57,386 nt of DNA, taken from contig JASLXG010000198.1 of the NCBI GenBank assembly GCA_030740435.1, positions 1-57,386 on the forward strand, in the 5' to 3' direction. Below are positions 52,812 through 57,386 of the stretch, in pieces. A program made the position numbers and the translations under genes. The notes beneath the pieces were generated by a model, which saw only the letters and a program-made list of their open reading frames with translations, was not told the DNA's origin and ran no database searches. The stretch's first letter is position 1, and each line of letters opens with the position of its first letter. This DNA is from Alphaproteobacteria bacterium. GTDB lineage: Bacteria; Pseudomonadota; Alphaproteobacteria; UBA2966.

Positions 52812-53588
52812 GTGCAGAGCACCTCCCGCCAGCCCTTCATCCAGCTCTCCGGGGTGCGCAAGGTATTTCCCACCCGGGGCCAGGAGTTCGTCGCCGTCTC
52901 GGACGCCACCTTCGACGTTTTCGAGGGCGAGCTGGTGTCGCTGGTCGGGCCCTCGGGCTGTGGCAAGACGACGCTGTTGAAGATCCTGGCCGGGCTTTAC
53001 CAGCCCGACGGCGGCAGCGTGCGCATCGGCGGCAACGGCGGCGACTTCGATCCGGCCCGCGATATCGGCATGGTCTTCCAACAAGCGCTGTTGCTGAAAT
53101 GGCGCAGCATTGTCGACAACGTGCTGTTGCCGGCCGAGATCCTCGGCCTCTCCATGCGCGAAAGCCGCGAGCGAGCCCTTGATCTCCTGGACATGGTGGG
53201 GCTGGCGGAGTTCGCCCAAAGCTATCCCCACGAGCTTTCCGGCGGCATGCAGCAGCGCGCCGCCATTGCCCGATCGCTGGTCCACGATCCCAAATTGATC
53301 CTCATGGACGAGCCCTTCGGGGCGCTCGACGCCATGACGCGCGAGCGCATGAACCTAGAGTTGCTGCGCATCTGGCAGCGCGCCGGCAAGACCATCGTCT
53401 TCGTCACCCACGGCATCCCCGAGGCCGTCTTTCTGGGCACGCGCGTAGTGGTGCTGACGGCCGGTCCGGCGCGCATGGCCGACCTCATCGAGATCGAATT
53501 GCCGCACCCGCGGACGCTCGATCTCAGGACCCACGAAGCCTTTGGGGACTACACCCGCCGGGTCTATCGCCTCTTCGGCATGGAGTGA
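52812..53588 (+). CDS. SsuB/TauB-type ABC transporter ATPase
   Basis: A 258-aa ATPase with GTG start. Walker A GPSGCGKTT, signature LSGGMQQRAAIARSLVHDP, Walker B LILMDEPFGALDAMTRERM, and the H-loop VFVTHGIPEA. This is the nitrate/sulfonate/taurine/thiamine-precursor ATPase group. Together with the preceding permease and the divergent NMT1-type binding protein it completes an importer. Confidence 0.9.
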   Translation: MQSTSRQPFIQLSGVRKVFPTRGQEFVAVSDATFDVFEGELVSLVGPSGCGKTTLLKILAGLYQPDGGSVRIGGNGGDFDPARDIGMVFQQALLLKWRSIVDNVLLPAEILGLSMRESRERALDLLDMVGLAEFAQSYPHELSGGMQQRAAIARSLVHDPKLILMDEPFGALDAMTRERMNLELLRIWQRAGKTIVFVTHGIPEAVFLGTRVVVLTAGPARMADLIEIELPHPRTLDLRTHEAFGDYTRRVYRLFGME

Positions 53589-53591
53589 GCT

Positions 53592-54743
53592 ATGAGCGAA
53601 CACCGCCTGGGTATCATCATGAACGGCGTCACCGGGCGCATGGGCAGCAACCAGCACCTGGTGCGCTCGATCCTGGCGATGCGCGAGGCGGGCGGCGTGA
53701 CGCTCGACGACGGCCGGCGCATCATGCCCGACCCCATACTGGTGGGCCGCGACCTCGACAAGCTCGAGGCCCTGGCCGTTGCACACGGCATCGAGCGCTG
53801 CACCAGCAACCTCGAGATCGCCCTGGCCAACCCCCAGGATACGCTTTATTTCGACGCCGTGACGACGCCCCGGCGGGCCGACAACCTGCGCGCCGCCATC
53901 CTCGCCGGCAAGGACGTCTACTGCGAAAAACCCAGCGCCGCGACGCTCGAGGAAGCCCTCGACGTTTACCGCCTGGCCGAGGACGCCGGCATCCGCCACG
54001 GCGTCGTCCAGGACAAGCTCTGGCTGCCCGGGATGCTCAAGCTCAAGGGCCTGATCGACGAGGGCTTCTTCGGACGCATTCTCTCGGTGCGCGGCGAGTT
54101 CGGCTATTGGGTCTTCGAAGGCGACGACCAGGCCGCCCAGCGGCCCTCGTGGAACTATCGCAAGGACCAGGGCGGCGGCATCATCCATGACATGCTGTGC
54201 CACTGGCGCTATCTGCTGGATGGCCTCTTTGGTGGGGTCAGGCGGGTGAGCTGCCTGGGCGCCACCCACGTGCCCAGGCGCTGGGACGAACAGGGCGAGG
54301 CTTACGACGTCGATACCGATGACGCGGCCTACGCCACCTTCGAGCTCGAGGGTGGTGCCATCGCCCACTTCAACAGCTCCTGGTGCGTGCGCGTGCGCCG
54401 CGACGATCTGCTGACGCTGCAGGTCGACGGCACCGAGGGCTCGGCCGTGGCCGGGCTCAGGCACTGCCGCATGCAGTCGCGCGCCGCCACGCCCAAACCG
54501 GTGTGGAACCCCGACATCGACCAGCCGATAGATTTTTTCGCCGGCTGGCCCGAGGTGCCGGAGCCGGAGAGCTACGAGAACGCCTTCAAGGCCGAATGGG
54601 AGCTTTTTATCCGCCACCTCTACGGCGACCAGCGCTTCCCCTGGGACCTCCATGAGGGCGCCAAGGGCGTGCAGTTGGCCGAGCTCGCCCTGCAGAGCTG
54701 GGAGGAACGCCGCTGGCTCGAGGTGCCCGAGCTGGAGACGTAG
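53592..54743 (+). CDS. Gfo/Idh/MocA family oxidoreductase
   Basis: A 383-aa NAD(P)-dependent dehydrogenase. The nucleotide-binding motif is near the N-terminus (GIIMNGVTGRMGSNQH). The signature CEKPSA follows at ~110, and a His-containing catalytic stretch GGGIIHDMLCHWRYLLDG comes mid-protein. Members oxidise sugars, inositols or related polyols. It is 3 bases after the ATPase and directly before a DUF993 gene and a TIM-barrel isomerase. It likely catalyses the first oxidation of the imported compound. Confidence 0.85.
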   Translation: MSEHRLGIIMNGVTGRMGSNQHLVRSILAMREAGGVTLDDGRRIMPDPILVGRDLDKLEALAVAHGIERCTSNLEIALANPQDTLYFDAVTTPRRADNLRAAILAGKDVYCEKPSAATLEEALDVYRLAEDAGIRHGVVQDKLWLPGMLKLKGLIDEGFFGRILSVRGEFGYWVFEGDDQAAQRPSWNYRKDQGGGIIHDMLCHWRYLLDGLFGGVRRVSCLGATHVPRRWDEQGEAYDVDTDDAAYATFELEGGAIAHFNSSWCVRVRRDDLLTLQVDGTEGSAVAGLRHCRMQSRAATPKPVWNPDIDQPIDFFAGWPEVPEPESYENAFKAEWELFIRHLYGDQRFPWDLHEGAKGVQLAELALQSWEERRWLEVPELET

Positions 54744-54754
54744 GAGACGCAGGC

Positions 54755-55912
54755 TTGCCGACGATAGATCTGCCGCTGGCCGATGGTGGCATCGAGAGTT
54801 ACCTCACCGGGACGCCTGGTGACTTTCCCCGGCCTGACGCCCCTTTCAACCGCGTCGCCTACGCCGCCGTGCACGTCGTCGCCGATCCCCTGGCGGAGGT
54901 CGACCCCTGGCTCGGGGCGGCGCTCGACTGGGAGGCCACGCTGGCCTATCGCCGTTACCTTTGGGACCTCGGCTTGGGCGTGGCCGAGGCCATGGACACG
55001 GCCCAGCGCGGCATGGGGCTCGATTGGCCGAGCGCGCTCGAGCTGATCAAGCGAAGCGTGGCGCAAGCGCCGCCGGGGGCGCTGCTGGCCTCGGGCGCCG
55101 GTACCGACCACCTCGCGCCAGCGCCCGGCGTCACCCTCGACGACGTAATCGCGGCTTACGAACAACAGTGCGCCGCCGTCGAGGCGGCCGGCGGGCGGAT
55201 CATTCTCATGGCCAGCCGGGCCCTGGCCGCCGCAGCCCGCGGCCCCGACGACTATGCCAAGGTCCTGGGCCGCATCCTGGGCCAGGTTCGCGAGCCCGTG
55301 CTGATCCACTGGCTGGGCGAGATGTTCGATTCCGCCCTGGCCGGCTATTGGGGGCACGACGATATCGATCGGGCCATGGCTGTCTGCCTCGAGGTGATGG
55401 CCGAGCACGCCACCAAGATCGACGGCATCAAGGTCTCGCTGCTCGACGACGTTAAGGAAATCGCCATGCGCCGGCGCCTGCCCGAGGGCGTGCGCATGTA
55501 CACCGGCGATGATTTCAATTTTGCCGCCCTCATCGCCGGCGACGACCAGGGCTCGAGCGATGCCCTCCTTGGCATTTTCGACGCCATCGCCCCGGCCGCC
55601 TCGGCCGCGCTGGCGGCGCTGGCGGCCGGCGACCGGGGGCGTTACGACGAGATCCTGGCGCCTACCGTGCCGCTGTCGCGCCACATCTTCCAGGCGCCCA
55701 CGCGTTTTTACAAAACCGGCGTCGTCTTCATGGCCTACCTCAACGGCCACCAGGACCATTTCGCCATGCTTGGCGGCCAGCAATCGGCGCGATCGTTGCT
55801 GCATCTGGCCGAGCTTTTTCGTCTTGCCGACCGGGCCGGGCTGCTGGCCGATCCCGACCTGGCATGCGTTCGCATGAAGCGCTATTTTGTGCTGCACGGT
55901 TTCGGCGAATGA
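54755..55912 (+). CDS. DUF993 family, dihydrodipicolinate synthase-like protein
   Basis: A 385-aa protein with TTG start (GGAGA 8 bases upstream). The phrases AYAAVHVVADPLAEVDPW, LDWEATLAYRRYLWDLGLGVAEAMDTAQRGMGLDW (parts: LDWEATLAYR, GVAEAMDTAQRGMG) and KIDGIKVSLLDDVKE place it in DUF993, a DapA-like TIM-barrel group. The lysine in GIKVSLLD is the Schiff-base candidate. Genes of this family often accompany a Gfo/Idh dehydrogenase and a sugar isomerase, as here. Exact reaction is unknown. Confidence 0.82.
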   Translation: MPTIDLPLADGGIESYLTGTPGDFPRPDAPFNRVAYAAVHVVADPLAEVDPWLGAALDWEATLAYRRYLWDLGLGVAEAMDTAQRGMGLDWPSALELIKRSVAQAPPGALLASGAGTDHLAPAPGVTLDDVIAAYEQQCAAVEAAGGRIILMASRALAAAARGPDDYAKVLGRILGQVREPVLIHWLGEMFDSALAGYWGHDDIDRAMAVCLEVMAEHATKIDGIKVSLLDDVKEIAMRRRLPEGVRMYTGDDFNFAALIAGDDQGSSDALLGIFDAIAPAASAALAALAAGDRGRYDEILAPTVPLSRHIFQAPTRFYKTGVVFMAYLNGHQDHFAMLGGQQSARSLLHLAELFRLADRAGLLADPDLACVRMKRYFVLHGFGE

Positions 55913-55933
55913 TTGCATCTCGGGTAGGGCGCG

Positions 55934-56263
55934 ATGGACATGGAATGGCTGCTCCTGATCGTCTTGCTTGGTAGCGACGATGGCGCGCGCTACGAGCCCA
56001 GACCTTATGCCTGCGAAAAGCAATGCATCGCGGCGGCCCAGGAATTCGTCAGGCAATACCCGGCCTTCGAGTGGCGCGACCACCGCCCATCGGGTGATCT
56101 GCTGGCGCTGGTGATGCGCCCCTACGTGAAATGCCAGCCGAACAGGATGCCGGACGATTCGGCGGAAGGCGAGGCCGTCGGCAAGTCGACGGCAAGCCGG
56201 GCGCCGTGCCCGGTCCCGGCGATGGATTTCCCGGCACACGACAGGGTCGAAGAGGGGCCATGA
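55934..56263 (+). CDS. Small hypothetical protein
   Basis: A 109-aa product with no family I recognise. It begins with a short hydrophobic stretch (EWLLLIVLLGSDD), then PYACEKQCIAAAQEFVRQYPAFEWRDH and a Pro/Ser-rich tail. The two cysteines and hydrophobic start hint at a secreted or membrane-tethered peptide. A damaged duplicate follows immediately, its ATG overlapping this stop (ATGA). Confidence 0.5.
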   Translation: MDMEWLLLIVLLGSDDGARYEPRPYACEKQCIAAAQEFVRQYPAFEWRDHRPSGDLLALVMRPYVKCQPNRMPDDSAEGEAVGKSTASRAPCPVPAMDFPAHDRVEEGP

Positions 56264-56479
56264 AATGGCTGCTGCCGGTCGCAGCGCTTGGTGTCGACGG
56301 TGATACGCCTTACGATCCCATACCCTTTTGCTTCGGAAAACGAGCACATCGCGGCGGCCGAGGAGTTCATCAGGCAGTACAGGGCATTCGAGTGGCGCAA
56401 ACACCGGGAAAAGCCAATCGCGACGTTGCCGGTGGTGCGCTCCTTCGTGAAATATGAACCGGAGGTCGGAAAATCATAG
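56260..56479 (+). pseudogene. Frameshifted tandem duplicate of the small hypothetical gene
   Basis: From ATG 56260 (GGGG upstream) the reading frame gives MKWLLPVAALGVDGDTPYDPIPF, matching the start of the gene at 55934. After ~56325 the match continues in the +1 frame as ASENEHIAAAEEFIRQY-RAFEWRKH and stops at 56479. One extra C or T in the run CCCTTTTG explains the break. It may be a true pseudogene, a sequencing error, or (less likely) a +1 slip at CCC-T. Confidence 0.7.
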
Positions 56480-56520
56480 GTCCGAACCGCCAGCGCCTGA
56501 GCATCAACCAAGCCACGACC

Positions 56521-57303
56521 ATGCCCTGGTCGCTGGCCCAGGCCATCGAGGGCTATGCCCGAGGGGGCGTGCCGGCGATTTCGGTTTGGCGCGACAAGCT
56601 GGCGGAAATGGGGCTGGGGAACGCGGCCCGGCGGCTATCCGAATCAGGCTTGACCGTCACCGGGCTCTGCCGCGGCGGCATGTTCCCGGCCACCGACGCA
56701 GCCGGCCGGCAGGCGGCGCTCGAGGACAACCGGCGCGCCGTCGACGAGGCCGCGGCCATCGGCGCGCGTTGCCTGATTCTGGTGGTGGGCGGCCTGGCGC
56801 CGGGCTCGAAGGACCTGGCCGGCGCCCGGGCCGAGGTCGACGACGGCCTGGCCGAGCTTTTGCCCTATGCCCGCCAGGCCGGCGTGCCGCTGGCCATCGA
56901 GCCCCTGCACCCCATGTACGCCGCCGACCGGGCCTGCGTGAACACGCTGGGCCAGGCCAATGACCTTTGCGACCAACTCGGCCCCGGTGTCGGCGTCGCC
57001 GTCGATGTCTACCATCTTTGGTGGGACCCGGATCTGGAGCGCCAGATCGCCCGGGCAGGGGCCGGGGAACGTATTTTGGCCTTCCACGTCTGCGACTGGT
57101 TGGTGCCGACGCGCGATCTTTTGCTCGACCGCGGCATGATGGGCGACGGCGTCATCGACATCCCCAAGATCCGCGCCTGGGTCGAAGCGGCGGGTTACGA
57201 GGATTTCTGCGAGGTCGAGATCTTCTCGCAGCACGATTGGTGGCAACGCGATCCCGACGAGGTCGTGGCCACCTGCATCGAGCGCCTGGCCACGGCGGTG
57301 TGA
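56521..57303 (+). CDS. Sugar phosphate isomerase/epimerase-like TIM-barrel protein
   Basis: A 260-aa AP-endonuclease-2-fold (xylose isomerase-like) protein. Seen are GLCRGGMFP, LILVVGGLAPGSKDL, PLAIEPLHPMYAADRACVNTLGQA with a metal Glu and His, VAVDVYHLWWDPDLE, and CEVEIFSQHDWW with the last metal ligands. The open frame continues upstream as RLSINQATT, which looks like the real conserved N-terminus, but no ATG/GTG/TTG start is available there. The annotated start ATG 56521 is therefore the first standard codon, not necessarily the true one. It ends the Gfo/DUF993 group. Confidence 0.8.
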   Translation: MPWSLAQAIEGYARGGVPAISVWRDKLAEMGLGNAARRLSESGLTVTGLCRGGMFPATDAAGRQAALEDNRRAVDEAAAIGARCLILVVGGLAPGSKDLAGARAEVDDGLAELLPYARQAGVPLAIEPLHPMYAADRACVNTLGQANDLCDQLGPGVGVAVDVYHLWWDPDLERQIARAGAGERILAFHVCDWLVPTRDLLLDRGMMGDGVIDIPKIRAWVEAAGYEDFCEVEIFSQHDWWQRDPDEVVATCIERLATAV

Positions 57304-57386
57304 AGCCCGCGCGCCCGCGGCGCCCCGCGCCCGGGGGGGCGGGGGGGGGGGGCGGCGAGGGGCCGGGGGGGGGGGGGGGCGGGCCC
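57304..57386. other. G-run low-complexity tail, probable assembly artefact
   Basis: After the last stop codon the sequence consists almost only of G and C with runs of up to 15 G. Nothing codes here. This pattern fits poor base calls at a contig end rather than biology. Confidence 0.7.

Noticed and set aside
56300-56340. Programmed +1 frameshift in the small duplicated gene
   Set aside because: CCC-T can slip, but there is no stimulatory stem or supporting conservation visible; a one-base insertion or read error is the simpler explanation, so it is listed as a probable pseudogene.
57304-57386. G-quadruplex regulatory element
   Set aside because: The G-runs lie at the very end of the window and degrade into almost pure G/C, more like end-of-contig sequencing noise.

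Overview
The window is a GC-rich, densely packed stretch of bacterial chromosome. Gene content suggests an alphaproteobacterium, probably Rhodospirillales-like: many ABC and TRAP uptake systems, MlrC, MmgE/PrpD, CaiB/BaiF and DUF993 families, and a sulfoacetaldehyde acetyltransferase. That assignment is inference. I see no rRNA, tRNA, CRISPR array, integrase or IS transposase. The last ~80 bases are G-run-rich low complexity and look like a poor contig end.

Region 1 (1-6750, + strand): the 3' end of a branched-chain-amino-acid-type solute-binding gene, then livHMGF, then a ThDP enzyme, a sugar-nucleotide-type dehydrogenase and a cupin. This looks like uptake plus catabolism of an unknown small acid or amide. 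Region 2 (6764-19764, - strand): a flavoprotein, then a long operon read from 19764 downwards: M20 deacylase, Opp/Dpp-type binding protein, permeases, two ATPases, MlrC, amidase and MmgE/PrpD. It would import and hydrolyse a peptide- or amide-like compound. Region 3 (19831-22778): a class III aminotransferase divergent from a MocR/PdxR-type regulator.

Region 4 (22789-46566) is the most interesting part. A cobalamin-dependent methionine synthase-like protein has lost the usual pterin-site residues and sits beside a divergent CaiB/BaiF CoA-transferase. Next is a compact 12-gene minus-strand operon (39174 to 27560). It encodes a molybdopterin oxidoreductase, a 4Fe-4S ferredoxin, a UPF0280/COG2122 protein, a COG1900 (DUF39) protein fused to a ferredoxin domain, an HdrD/GlcF-like Fe-S protein, a second COG1900 paralogue without the ferredoxin, a biotin carrier, a carboxyltransferase lacking the family's active-site lysine, both subunits of a 3-oxoacid CoA-transferase, and a biotin carboxylase. 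Divergent from it are a Tat-exported TRAP transporter and Xsc, which cleaves sulfoacetaldehyde to acetyl phosphate and sulfite. COG1900 and COG2122 are known from sulfur insertion into aldehydes in methanogens (homocysteine, and as I recall coenzyme M). I therefore infer an undescribed organosulfur module, linked either to sulfoacetaldehyde/sulfonate metabolism or to homocysteine/methionine formation.

Region 5 (46791-57303): an NMT1/SsuA-type binding protein divergent from a TetR regulator. Two matching palindromes flank the regulator gene. Behind it lie a DapA-like/dehydrogenase/DapA-like trio, an SsuC/SsuB-type permease and ATPase, a Gfo/Idh/MocA dehydrogenase, a DUF993 aldolase-like protein, a small duplicated gene whose second copy is frameshifted, and a TIM-barrel isomerase. 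The dehydrogenase and DapA-like genes each occur as close paralogue pairs.
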